Positions 42,801 to 49,971 of a DNA stretch of 64,000 nt are shown here, piece by piece. Source of the DNA: Gemmatimonadetes bacterium bin94. GTDB taxonomy: Bacteria > Gemmatimonadota > Gemmatimonadetes > Longimicrobiales > Gaopeijiaceae. Below the pieces are notes generated by a model. That model was not told where the DNA came from. It searched no databases and worked only from the letters and a program-made list of their open reading frames with translations. The stretch lies in NCBI GenBank assembly GCA_002238865.1, contig MPNE01000006.1, positions 113,709-177,708 of the forward strand, given 5' to 3'. Numbering within the stretch: the first letter of the stretch is position 1; each line of letters begins with the position of its first letter. A program made the translations under genes and the position numbers.

Positions 42801-42865
42801 GTGGCCTGCCGTTGCGCGAAGCGACCGATCCGGTCTTCTACATTCGTTTCGCCAACACTTTCTAG
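39830..42865 (+). CDS. secreted HExxH peptidase - TolB-like propeller - outer-membrane barrel protein
   Basis: A 1011-residue three-part protein. ATG 39830 opens a signal peptide (LLVVVAVFALLLSGSLRPS). Residues 35-290 are a gluzincin-type metallopeptidase: zinc motif VITHELVHTFHLD near residue 129 and a downstream third-ligand candidate in WMIEGLATYFESEL near residue 173. Residues 290-590 form a propeller with TolB/WD40-like blades (AMISPDGETLAFIRSDGV, RWSPDGRRIAAVRW, FWTPDGSAVIWSSDRTG). Residues 640-1011 are a glycine/aromatic-rich beta-barrel with alternating strands that ends FYIRFANTF, a typical outer-membrane C-terminus. Probably the peptidase is displayed at, or secreted through, the outer membrane. 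It follows the GT-C gene by 19 bases. Confidence 0.85.
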   Translation: MNRKPLLVVVAVFALLLSGSLRPSSGQNPPPDEDWRQMSTEHFAITFPAGMEDLASRAASIAERAHVLLAERFAATPDGPIQLLLTDHADITNGFASPVPYNTVTIFVRPPMDGGTISYFDDWLGLVITHELVHTFHLDMTGTLGKVIRKLVGRLPAGWPVFPSGAAPTWMIEGLATYFESELTGAGRVKGTWQEMVMRAAALDESFSTLDQMEGDSPVWPGGHRPYVYGARYLEHMAEVNGEGTLGDFARSTARMLIPYRINAAARNAFGTTVSDSWDAWRAQTVDGYRSLAAALAESAPVTMGETVEGAGRRAKQAMISPDGETLAFIRSDGVDAAQIRVSSPGGEDARRLTRINGVDGTLSWAPGGSLLFSQLEFTDRYRLTGDLYLAAPDGTVERVTRGQRLTYADAAPDGGRAVAVQEGGGTNGLVLVDLATGDVAPLTDTDGGVHWAFPRWSPDGRRIAAVRWVAPGFMDIVLLDEEGAVTAEITRDKAVDITPFWTPDGSAVIWSSDRTGIPNLYAATVPEEGDPRIRQITNVLGGASHPSVDPLGRWIHFASYHADGWHIERIPFSPAEWFTPQPVSDRFGLAPPTPDTVAANPSPAGAYRAMPTLRPYYWNPLYVAAEQGTDQAGVRHDVFKRFIGLSTAGSDLVGRHSFSLAARVSLDVRRFTGGFRYSYRGLGNPVLGMSLAQSLDASSRTLNVQFPDDSMREFFLVERERSAMLSASFQRRRYRSSTGLSLSGGVVRENLTLQDPAGEDGPTLSNPAPQTTFTEMRATLSASNAQRRALSFSHEDGVRAYVTGRSRRVSGLESARRGVIGQDRGFVELTGEVSAYKSLGRLGFANHVLAARFSAGAGFGPGANQFHFDAGGAEGRRETVTGLGLFGGSSLLFPVRGYPADYRSGRTAWSASIEYRFPLFLIDRGPGLFPLFFDRIHGTVFADAGNAWGPTLGQRFYDNPQQLALASVGAELSVILAALYRGGASVRFGGGLPLREATDPVFYIRFANTF

Positions 42866-42883
42866 CGGCTCCCGATATTTTCC

Positions 42884-42909
42884 TTGACCACAAGGACTAG
42901 GGGTATTAA
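42884..42909 (+). promoter_or_regulatory. possible nrdJ promoter region with short inverted repeat
   Basis: TTGACC (42884-42889) and TATTAA (42904-42909) lie in an AT-richer patch with a 14-base spacer, shorter than optimal. A GGGGTA...TACCCC inverted repeat (42900-42921) overlaps it and could be an operator or a weak hairpin. No B12-box or NrdR-box-like sequence was recognised. Confidence 0.3.
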
Positions 42910-42945
42910 GTTGGTTACCCCACTACATACGGTAGCCGGCGGACG

Positions 42946-43032
42946 TTTTCCACATATTCAACCCGTTGGCACGCTTGAGCTTCGGGCGCCTTTCCACACT
43001 GCCCGCCCCCAAATCGACCCCGGTTTTCCACA
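42946..43032 (+). promoter_or_regulatory. three DnaA-box-like 9-mers upstream of nrdJ
   Basis: TTTTCCACA occurs at 42946-42954 and at 43024-43032, both fitting the DnaA consensus TTWTNCACA, and CTTTCCACA (one mismatch) at 42990-42998. All three have the same orientation and lie 31-117 bases before the nrdJ start. In E. coli DnaA binds upstream of nrdAB and links dNTP synthesis to replication, so the same logic is plausible for this class II enzyme. Confidence 0.5.
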
Positions 43033-43062
43033 ATCCCCACAGAACCACAGGACTCGCGCCCG

Positions 43063-45588
43063 ATGACGCTGCCGAACCAGGACGCCCACGCCTTCGACGA
43101 TCACGTCCCCCACGACCTCCCGCAGGCCCGGCTCTCGGAGAACGCACGCATCGTCCTTGCACGGCGCTACCTGAAGAAGGACGAGTCCGGCCAGCCGACG
43201 GAGGAGGCGGAGACGATGTTCTGGCGGATCGCCAGGGTCATCGCCGAAGAGGACCGGAAGTTCGGGGTTTCGGAAGCGGCCGTCGAAGAGGTTGCGCGGA
43301 GCTTCTACGAACTGATGACGACCGGCCGGTTCGAGCCCAACTCCCCGACGCTGATGAACGCGGGCCGGCCCCTGGGGCAGCTTTCGGCGTGCTTCGTGCT
43401 CCCCGTCGAGGACGCGCTTTCCAACGGCGACAGCGGCATCTACGACACGTTGCGGGCGATGGCGCTCGTGCATCAGTCCGGCGGCGGAACCGGCTTTTCC
43501 TTCTCCCGGCTGCGGCCGGAGGGCGACAACGTGCGGTCCACGATGGGGGTGGCGTCGGGCCCGGTCTCCTTCATGCGCCTCTACGATGCCTCGACGGAGG
43601 TGGTGAAGCAGGGCGGCACCCGCCGCGGGGCCAACATGGGGATTCTCCGTGTCGACCACCCCGACATCCGCGAATTCATTCGCTGCAAGAACGACACCTC
43701 CCAGATCACGAACTTCAACATTTCGGTGGCGATCACGGACGACTTCATGCGTGCCGTCGGGAACAACGACGAGTACGACCTGATCAGCCCCCGGACCGGG
43801 ACGGTCACGGGCCGGGAGAAGGCCGCCGAGATCTTCGACATGATCGTCGAGGGGGCGTGGAAGACCGGAGAGCCGGGCGTCTTTTTCATCGACCGCGCCA
43901 ATGAACACAACCCGGTTCCGGCACTGGGCGCCTACGAAGCCACCAACCCCTGCGGCGAGCAGCCCCTGCTGGCGTACGACGTCTGCAACCTGGGCAGCAT
44001 CAACGTCGGCGGCTTCGTCCGGGAAGGGCACTTCGACCGTCCCGAGGACGGTATCGACTGGGACGAGTTCCGCCGCGTGGTGCACCTGTCCATCCACTTC
44101 CTGGACAACGTGATCGACGCCAACCGGTACCCGCTCGGCGAGATCGGCGACCTGGCCCGCAGGATCCGCCGCGTGGGACTCGGCCTGATGGGCTGGGCAG
44201 ACCTGCTGGTACGGCTGGGCGTGCGCTACGACTCCGACGAGGGCGTGGCCCTGGGCCGCACCGTGATGGCCTTCATCGAAGAGGAGACCAGGGTCGCCTC
44301 GGAGCGGCTGGCGGAGTCGCGGGGCGCCTTCCCCGCGTGGAAGGAGTCGATCTGGGGTCCGGACGACAGCTGTGCCAGGGACACGTCGGGGGAGCGCGTG
44401 CGCTCGCACCGGAGGCTTCGCAACTGCAACCTGACGACCGTCGCGCCCACCGGCACCATCTCGATCATCGCCGGGTGCAGCGGCGGCATCGAGCCGCTCT
44501 TCGCCGTTGCGTTCATGCGCAACCAGGCGGGAGTGATGATGCCCGATGTCAACGAAGACTTCGTCGCCCGCGCCAGGGCGGAAGGGTGGTACACGGAAGC
44601 GCTCATGAAGCGGATAGCCGAAGAGGGTCACATCCACTTCGACGAGGTCCCGCAAGAGGTCCAGGATGTCTTCCGCACGGCCCACGACATCTCTCCCGAG
44701 TGGCACGTTCGCATGCAGGCGGCCTTCCAGGCACATGTGGATTCGGCGATCTCCAAGACCACGAACTTCGCCTTCGAAGCGACGCGCCCGGACGTCCGGA
44801 AGATCTACAACATGGCCTTCGAACTCGGGTGCAAGGGGGTGACCGTCTACCGCGACGGCTCGCGCCCGATGCAGGTGCTGTCGACCGGGAAGACGGGCCA
44901 GGAAGAGGAGGCGGGCACCGCATCCGCCGAGGTCGAGGAGCTCAAGGCCCAGCTGGCGGATGCCCGGGCCGGCAAGCACGATCTGGAAGGCAGGTTGGAG
45001 GAAGTGCGGACCAGGCTGGTCGAGCACGACCTGGAGGCCGCGGCGTCGCGCCACAAGCGCCAGCGCCCGTCCATCCTCAGGGGACGGACGATGAAGATGG
45101 ATTCGCCCCTCGGCGACCTCTACGTCACGATCAACGAAGACGACGCCGGCAAGCCCTTCGAGATGTTCTGCACCCTGGGCAAGGCCGGCGGCGCCGCCAT
45201 GGCGGACTCCGAGGCGATCGGACGTCTCATCTCGCTGGCCCTGCGCTCGGGCATCCCCATCACAGCGGTGCGGGACCAGCTGCGTGGCATTTCCTGCGAC
45301 CGCGCAGTCGGTGTCGGTCCACAGAAGGTCCTGTCCTCACCCGATGCGATCGCGCAGGCGATCGAGCGCTACCTGGCCCAGAAGGAGGGGGTCCAGGAGG
45401 AGTTGCCGATCGACGTGCCGGTCTCGACCGGGGCGGGATCGGGCACCATGCCCGCGGGCCAGAGCCACCAGCACGCGAGCCACAACACCGGCACGCTGGG
45501 AGCCTGTCCCGAGTGCGGGGCGGGCCAACTCGCCTTTGAAGAGGGGTGCAAGCGGTGCTACGTGTGCGGGTTCTCGGAGTGTGGCTAG
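43063..45588 (+). CDS. nrdJ: class II (adenosylcobalamin-dependent) ribonucleotide reductase
   Basis: An 841-residue enzyme that reduces ribonucleotides to deoxyribonucleotides using adenosylcobalamin to make the radical, so it needs no oxygen and no small subunit. Family marks are RFEPNSPTLMNAGRPLGQLS, the redox cysteine in SACFVLPV near residue 109, GGGTGFSFSRLRPEGD, the active-site NPCGEQPLLAYDVCNLGS near residue 297, and NCNLTTVAPTGTISIIAGCS. After residue 670 comes the C-terminal TSCPD-type domain, with a cysteine-rich end (CPEC...CKRC...CG) that carries reducing equivalents or zinc. No ATG-upstream Shine-Dalgarno is visible. The upstream spacer holds DnaA-box-like sites. No B12 synthesis gene is in the window. 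Confidence 0.96.
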   Translation: MTLPNQDAHAFDDHVPHDLPQARLSENARIVLARRYLKKDESGQPTEEAETMFWRIARVIAEEDRKFGVSEAAVEEVARSFYELMTTGRFEPNSPTLMNAGRPLGQLSACFVLPVEDALSNGDSGIYDTLRAMALVHQSGGGTGFSFSRLRPEGDNVRSTMGVASGPVSFMRLYDASTEVVKQGGTRRGANMGILRVDHPDIREFIRCKNDTSQITNFNISVAITDDFMRAVGNNDEYDLISPRTGTVTGREKAAEIFDMIVEGAWKTGEPGVFFIDRANEHNPVPALGAYEATNPCGEQPLLAYDVCNLGSINVGGFVREGHFDRPEDGIDWDEFRRVVHLSIHFLDNVIDANRYPLGEIGDLARRIRRVGLGLMGWADLLVRLGVRYDSDEGVALGRTVMAFIEEETRVASERLAESRGAFPAWKESIWGPDDSCARDTSGERVRSHRRLRNCNLTTVAPTGTISIIAGCSGGIEPLFAVAFMRNQAGVMMPDVNEDFVARARAEGWYTEALMKRIAEEGHIHFDEVPQEVQDVFRTAHDISPEWHVRMQAAFQAHVDSAISKTTNFAFEATRPDVRKIYNMAFELGCKGVTVYRDGSRPMQVLSTGKTGQEEEAGTASAEVEELKAQLADARAGKHDLEGRLEEVRTRLVEHDLEAAASRHKRQRPSILRGRTMKMDSPLGDLYVTINEDDAGKPFEMFCTLGKAGGAAMADSEAIGRLISLALRSGIPITAVRDQLRGISCDRAVGVGPQKVLSSPDAIAQAIERYLAQKEGVQEELPIDVPVSTGAGSGTMPAGQSHQHASHNTGTLGACPECGAGQLAFEEGCKRCYVCGFSECG

Positions 45589-45620
45589 TAGGGGAACTCC
45601 AGCCAGTTCTTCGACCCTCC

Positions 45621-47093
45621 CTACAGTGATCCCCCCGCCGGCTTCCGGTAATCCAGCGGCGGTTCCCTGTCCCCCACGAGCGACACGTACCTGAAGTCAG
45701 GTCCCACCCGCTCCCGGTACTCGGCTTTCGCGGCCTCCAGCAACTCCGCGTCCGTGAACAGGTCCACCGCGGTCATCGCCAGCGTCTTGGCGGCCACGAC
45801 CATGCCCTTCTCCCCGATCGACATGCCGCCCGCCGCGATGGCCTGCCACGAGTGGGCGGGCGTGCCCGGCACCCACGTCGCGGTGCCGATCCCCACGGTG
45901 GGCACGACCCAGCTCACGTCGGCCACGTCGGTCGAGCCTCCGCCCCGGCGCGGCATGTAGGGCTGCACCTCGGCCGCGCTCTCCAGCGGGGGCGTGTTGA
46001 TGAGCGTCTCCTGGATCATTGCGGCGAACTCCTTCTCGGCCTCGTCGTAGACCACGCCGCCCACCTTCTCCAGGTTGGCCTGCGCCCGCAGCTGCAGGGC
46101 CTCGTTGCTCAGCATGTCGTAGATGCCATGGATGACCTCGTACTCCATTCGCGTTCCGGTTCCCATCGCCGCGCCCTCGGCCGCGAGCACCACCCGGTCG
46201 AAGATCGCCCGGACCCTCTCCGAGTCGGGATTGCGGACGTAGTAGTAGACTTCCGCGAAGTCGGGAACCACGTTCGGCGCGGCCCCCCCGGAGGTGATCA
46301 CGTAGTGGATGCGCGTCTCCTGGGGGACGTGCTCGCGCAGCATGTTCACCATGTTGTTCATGGCCTCGACACCGTCCAGCGCCGACCGCCCCTGTTCCGG
46401 CGCGCCCGCCGCGTGCGCCGAGATCCCATGGAAGCGGAACTTGGCCGACTTGTTGGCCAGCGACGACGACGGGCTGGCGCTGTTGCTGTTGCTCGGGTGC
46501 CAATGGATCACGGCGTCCACGTCGCCGAAGAGCCCGCCCCGCACCATGTAGACCTTGCCCGCGCCGCCCTCCTCGGCGGGCGTGCCGTAGACGCGAATGG
46601 TCCCGGAGGTGCCGGACGACGCCAGCCACTCCTTCACGGCCAGCGCGGCCGCCACCGAGCCCGTCCCGAAGAGGTGGTGCCCGCAAGCGTGTCCCGCTCC
46701 CATCTCCGGCCGCGGCAGCCGCTCCGGGCTTCTCCCCTGGGTGATTCCGGGCAGCGCGTCGAACTCGGCCAGGATGCCGACAACCGGGGAGCCCTCGCCC
46801 CAGCTTGCAACGAAGGCGGTGGGCATCCCCGCAACCCCGGGCTCGACCTGGAAGCCGGCGGCGGCGAGTTCAGCCTGCAGCAGGCCCGAGCTCTCCGTCT
46901 CCTGGTAGCCGACCTCGGCCAGGTCCCAGATCTGCTGCGCGACCGAGCCGTAGCCGGCTGCGTTGGCCTCCACATGAGCCAGCACGGACTCGTGGCCGGA
47001 CTGGGCGGCGGCGGGAGAGGGGACCCCGAAGCCGAGCAGCGGGACGAGGAGCAGGGGGAGGGGGGCGGTGGCGCCGGCGAATAGCTCTTTCAT
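45621..47093 (-). CDS. secreted M20-family amidohydrolase (AbgB-like)
   Basis: A 490-residue protein with a signal peptide (LPLLLVPLLGFGVPSPAAAQ), starting at ATG 47093. The M20D/AbgB-like core shows ILAEFDALPGITQG, the zinc motif MGAGHACGHHLFGTGS, GTPAEEGGAGKVYM (catalytic Glu and metal Glu) and a dimerisation domain with FHGISAHAAGAPEQGRSALD. The end is GGGSTDVADVSWVVPTV and PAHSW. Relatives hydrolyse p-aminobenzoyl-glutamate, N-acyl amino acids or indole-amino acid conjugates. It converges with nrdJ (32-base gap). A TGTACA-rich element lies 164-205 bases upstream of its start. Confidence 0.88.
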   Translation of the reverse strand: MKELFAGATAPLPLLLVPLLGFGVPSPAAAQSGHESVLAHVEANAAGYGSVAQQIWDLAEVGYQETESSGLLQAELAAAGFQVEPGVAGMPTAFVASWGEGSPVVGILAEFDALPGITQGRSPERLPRPEMGAGHACGHHLFGTGSVAAALAVKEWLASSGTSGTIRVYGTPAEEGGAGKVYMVRGGLFGDVDAVIHWHPSNSNSASPSSSLANKSAKFRFHGISAHAAGAPEQGRSALDGVEAMNNMVNMLREHVPQETRIHYVITSGGAAPNVVPDFAEVYYYVRNPDSERVRAIFDRVVLAAEGAAMGTGTRMEYEVIHGIYDMLSNEALQLRAQANLEKVGGVVYDEAEKEFAAMIQETLINTPPLESAAEVQPYMPRRGGGSTDVADVSWVVPTVGIGTATWVPGTPAHSWQAIAAGGMSIGEKGMVVAAKTLAMTAVDLFTDAELLEAAKAEYRERVGPDFRYVSLVGDREPPLDYRKPAGGSL

Positions 47094-47603
47094 GGTTTCT
47101 CGAGGCGTTTGAGGGGTGTGGAATCGCTGGGACAGGCCGCAGCAAGGGCCAAGCATAATGTAGAAACAGTCCCGAAAGCCCGCACGGTCCGCGGCGTTCG
47201 CCTGAGACGTGCAGACGAGGCCCGGCTGACCTCCCTCCATCCCTTCAAGCCGAAAATGTACAGATATTATGTACATATTGTACAAATATTTATGTACATA
47301 AATCGCTGGGTGGCCATTCCCGGACGGGTGCGGTGACCCTCGCGGGCTTGGTGGCGTGTGACTGTCGGCCATATTCTGGCCCCGACCAGAATGCCGTGGG
47401 CAGCAGTTGCCACATGCGCTCGTCCTGGGTGATGTTTGGTTCACCCCAACCCGGGTCGTGCTGACACCGGGACTGGTCGTTAGAGATGCGCGCCCCTCGG
47501 ATGCACTCTTGAGTCACGAAGAGCTACGGAACCTCTGCCACAGCGGTGGGATAGCGCCACAGCGGCTGGAGGAGCTAAGGGACCTGCTTGGTGGGAGTGG
47601 GGA
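47094..47603. other. 510-bp intergenic region with AT-rich repeats, no supported gene
   Basis: Between the divergent M20 gene and propeller copy 3. It holds an AT-rich island with four TGTACA (47257-47298) in otherwise GC-rich DNA, and a hairpin-forming inverted repeat ATTCTGG...CCAGAAT (47373-47392, loop of 6). Short open frames exist (for example 47407-47640 on the plus strand) but none shows a domain, a signal or coding bias, and one overlaps the propeller start, so no gene is called. Confidence 0.6.
47257..47298. repeat. TGTACA-rich AT island (four copies)
   Basis: TGTACA occurs at 47257, 47270, 47279 and 47293. The first 20 bases from 47258 (GTACAGATATTATGTACATA) are identical to 48879-48898. 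The unit is an imperfect palindrome, GTACA-N7-TGTAC. It could be an operator for the M20 gene and/or propeller copy 3, or a remnant of a mobile element end. Confidence 0.5.
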
Positions 47604-48806
47604 ATGGTCGACTCGATCTATCGATCCCGGCGGATCCTGACGCGCCTTGCGGTGGTCCTCACATGTCTGATGGCCGGGTGTGGAGGTGACGCGAACCGGC
47701 GTGTGATGGCGGAGGTGGACACCATCGGGAGTGTGGTGCTGGTCCGGAACGGGACCGGTCTGTGGAGCAAGTCCGAGGAGTGGCGGGTCGTCGAGGAATT
47801 CAGGGTGGGCAGCGTCTGGGGAAGCCCGGACGAGGAGCCGACATCGGGAATCAACAGCGTCACCCTCGGACCGAATGGTCAGATCTTCGTCCTGGAGTTC
47901 TCGACCGACCGCGTGATGGTGTTCGGCGGTAACGGCGAGTTCGTGAGGAGTTTCGGGGGCGCTGGTGAGGGTCCCGGCGAGCTTGATGCCCCGACGGCCA
48001 TGGCTTGGGATGGGTGGGATCGCCTTTGGGTCGCGGATGGACTGAGGGGACGGTATCACGTCTTCGACTCGACAGGCGCCTTCGAGAAGACCGTGCCGCG
48101 GCCGGTTCGTGCGAGCAAGCGCAGACAACATCCTCTCCTGTGGGAAAACGCTGGCATCCTCATCGACGAAACCGTGACGATCGGCGGGCCCACCAAGGTG
48201 CTGTATCTGCGCGTTGACACGCTGGGGCAGGTCACCGACACCGCGGCGGTGATTCCGTTGCCTGAGCCATCGCGAGGTTTTCGGAACCTTGTCTTTCGGC
48301 GGAGTTGGGAGTCCTTGCGTTTCGTCCGCGCGCACTATCAGCCGGACCTGCGATGGAGCCTGGCCCCCGACGGCACGATCTGGTCAGCGGTGACCGGTCA
48401 ACTTCGCTTGGTTCAGACTACCTTGAGCGGCGACACGCTTCGGGTAGTCGAGACATCGCATCGGACGGCGGAGTTTGATCGGGCGGACCGGGCGGTGATT
48501 GCGGAGGGCCTGGGAGAAGCCGGCATCTCCAGAGGGGAAGTCGAGTTGGTCCGGCCAGTGGTCGACGGAATCCATGTGTTGGATGACGGCCACATCCTGG
48601 TCGGGATCATTGAACAGGTAGGAGAGGATCCGAGCATCCTCGATGTGTTCGACCCAAGTGGTTTTTTCCTCGGCAGTGTCGATCTGGGCTTCAGGATATC
48701 CCGCCACAAACTACCCGCTCTCGTTGGCGATACGATTGTCGCGGTCACTTCCGGGGCTTTCGATGTGCCCTACCTCGTGCGCGCCACGATAAAGCGCCCC
48801 CGGTAG
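47604..48806 (+). CDS. six-bladed beta-propeller lipoprotein (copy 3)
   Basis: A 400-residue protein starting at ATG 47604 (MVDSIYRSRRILTRLAVVL), with a lipobox LMAGCGGD near residue 26. Blades include QIFVLEFSTDRVMVFGGNGE, and the family motif reads GGAGEGPGEL; RLWVADGLRGRYHVFDSTG is the next blade. The C-terminal half is less regular, with DLRWSLAPDGTIWSAVTG. It is flanked by copies of a 20-bp element (47258 and 48879), which is unusual. Like the other propellers, it has no catalytic motif and probably binds ligand or protein at the outer surface or periplasm. Confidence 0.8.
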   Translation: MVDSIYRSRRILTRLAVVLTCLMAGCGGDANRRVMAEVDTIGSVVLVRNGTGLWSKSEEWRVVEEFRVGSVWGSPDEEPTSGINSVTLGPNGQIFVLEFSTDRVMVFGGNGEFVRSFGGAGEGPGELDAPTAMAWDGWDRLWVADGLRGRYHVFDSTGAFEKTVPRPVRASKRRQHPLLWENAGILIDETVTIGGPTKVLYLRVDTLGQVTDTAAVIPLPEPSRGFRNLVFRRSWESLRFVRAHYQPDLRWSLAPDGTIWSAVTGQLRLVQTTLSGDTLRVVETSHRTAEFDRADRAVIAEGLGEAGISRGEVELVRPVVDGIHVLDDGHILVGIIEQVGEDPSILDVFDPSGFFLGSVDLGFRISRHKLPALVGDTIVAVTSGAFDVPYLVRATIKRPR

Positions 48807-48878
48807 CTGCCACGTTCCTGGTGCGATTGGGTGAGGATGTGGTCCGGCAGTCGATCGTGGTTCCAGCCCCCGCAGGCG

Positions 48879-48898
48879 GTACAGATATTATGTACATA
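48879..48898. repeat. second copy of the GTACA-N7-TGTAC element
   Basis: GTACAGATATTATGTACATA at 48879-48898 repeats 47258-47277 exactly. It lies 87 bases before the nitrilase start and 73 bases after the end of propeller copy 3. Two identical 20-mers in GC-rich DNA are unlikely by chance. Confidence 0.6.
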
Positions 48899-48984
48899 AT
48901 CTCCACACTTTCACCCCGGCGGGCGTCCTGACAGATTGTTCCCCGGCCACCGCACGTCCCGAACACGCGAGTCGTCCACCCCAA

Positions 48985-49971
48985 ATGGCCTCCAGACACC
49001 ACGTCCGCGCCGCCGCCGTCCAGCCGCGCGGCTACCCCTTCGATTCGGCCGCCGCGGTCGACCACGTTAGCTCGGCCACCGCCGAGGCGGCGGCGAACGG
49101 CGCCGAACTGGTCGTCTTCCCCGAGGCATTCGTCGGCGGCTACCCCTGGGGTCTCTCCTTCGGCACGGCCTTCGGCGGGCGCTCCCCGGGGGGCCTCCCC
49201 TCCGGCCCGCCCGCCGGCGCCCGCCAGCCGGCCGGCCGGCGCACCTTCGGGCGCTACCACGACGCCGCCATCCCCGTGCCGGGCCCCGAAACGGAGCGGA
49301 TGGGCGCGGCGGCGGCCGCTGCCGGCGTCTACCTTGCGGTCGGGGTGATCGAGAAGGGTGCGGCGCACTCGCCGGGCACACTCTTCTGCACCCTCCTCTA
49401 CTTCGCCCCGGATGGCACCCTGGCGGGGCTGCACCGGAAGCTGAAGCCGACCGCGGCCGAACGGCTCATCTGGGGCGAGGGCGACGGCAGCACGCTGCCC
49501 GTGCTGGAAACCCCGTTCGCCCGGGTCGGCGGGCTGATCTGCTGGGAGAACTACATGCCGCTCGCCCGCATGGCCATGTACGGCAAGGGGGTGGAGATCT
49601 ACCTCGCCCCCACCGCCGACTCCCGCGACCGCTGGCAGTCCACCCTGCGCCACATCGCGCTGGAGGGCCGCTGCTTCGTGATCGGCTGCAACCAGTTCGT
49701 CACGAAAGCCCACTACCCGTCGGACATCGAGATCCTGGGCGAGTTCGCGGACTGGCCCGATGTGCTGTCCCGGGGCGGCACATCGATATACAGCCCGCTG
49801 GGCGAGACGATTGCGGGCCCGCTGCTCGGCGAAGGCGTCCTCTACGCGGACCTCGACATGGGCGATGTTGCGCGCGGCAAGTTCGACTTCGACGTCATCG
49901 GCCACTATGCGCGTCCCGACGTTTTCCAGCTGCGCGTCAACGAGGCTCCGCAGCGCAGCGTTCCGTCATGA
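48985..49971 (+). CDS. nitrilase-family carbon-nitrogen hydrolase
   Basis: A 328-residue cytoplasmic enzyme of the nitrilase superfamily. The catalytic triad is visible: Glu in ELVVFPEAFVGGYPWG (near residue 47), Lys in LAGLHRKLKPTAAE and Cys in VGGLICWENYMPLAR, as in true nitrilases that turn R-CN into an acid and ammonia. The end RDRWQSTLRHIALEGRCFVI, then CNQF and GPLLGEGVLYADLD, also matches. Between residues 60 and 90 there is a proline/glycine-rich insertion (LPSGPPAGARQPAGRR), about ten residues longer than usual. The stop overlaps the ATG of propeller copy 4 (ATGA at 49968-49971), so they are co-translated. Confidence 0.9.
   Translation: MASRHHVRAAAVQPRGYPFDSAAAVDHVSSATAEAAANGAELVVFPEAFVGGYPWGLSFGTAFGGRSPGGLPSGPPAGARQPAGRRTFGRYHDAAIPVPGPETERMGAAAAAAGVYLAVGVIEKGAAHSPGTLFCTLLYFAPDGTLAGLHRKLKPTAAERLIWGEGDGSTLPVLETPFARVGGLICWENYMPLARMAMYGKGVEIYLAPTADSRDRWQSTLRHIALEGRCFVIGCNQFVTKAHYPSDIEILGEFADWPDVLSRGGTSIYSPLGETIAGPLLGEGVLYADLDMGDVARGKFDFDVIGHYARPDVFQLRVNEAPQRSVPS

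Noticed and set aside
42866..43062. Cobalamin riboswitch or NrdR boxes before nrdJ
   Set aside because: I found no B12-box-like core and no NrdR-like palindromes; only DnaA-box-like sites and a short inverted repeat are visible.
47407..47640. Short open frame before propeller copy 3
   Set aside because: No domain, no signal peptide, and it overlaps the true start of the propeller gene in another frame.
47258..48898. Transposon ends around propeller copy 3
   Set aside because: The 20-bp copies are direct, not inverted overall, and no transposase or target duplication is present, so an insertion is only one option.
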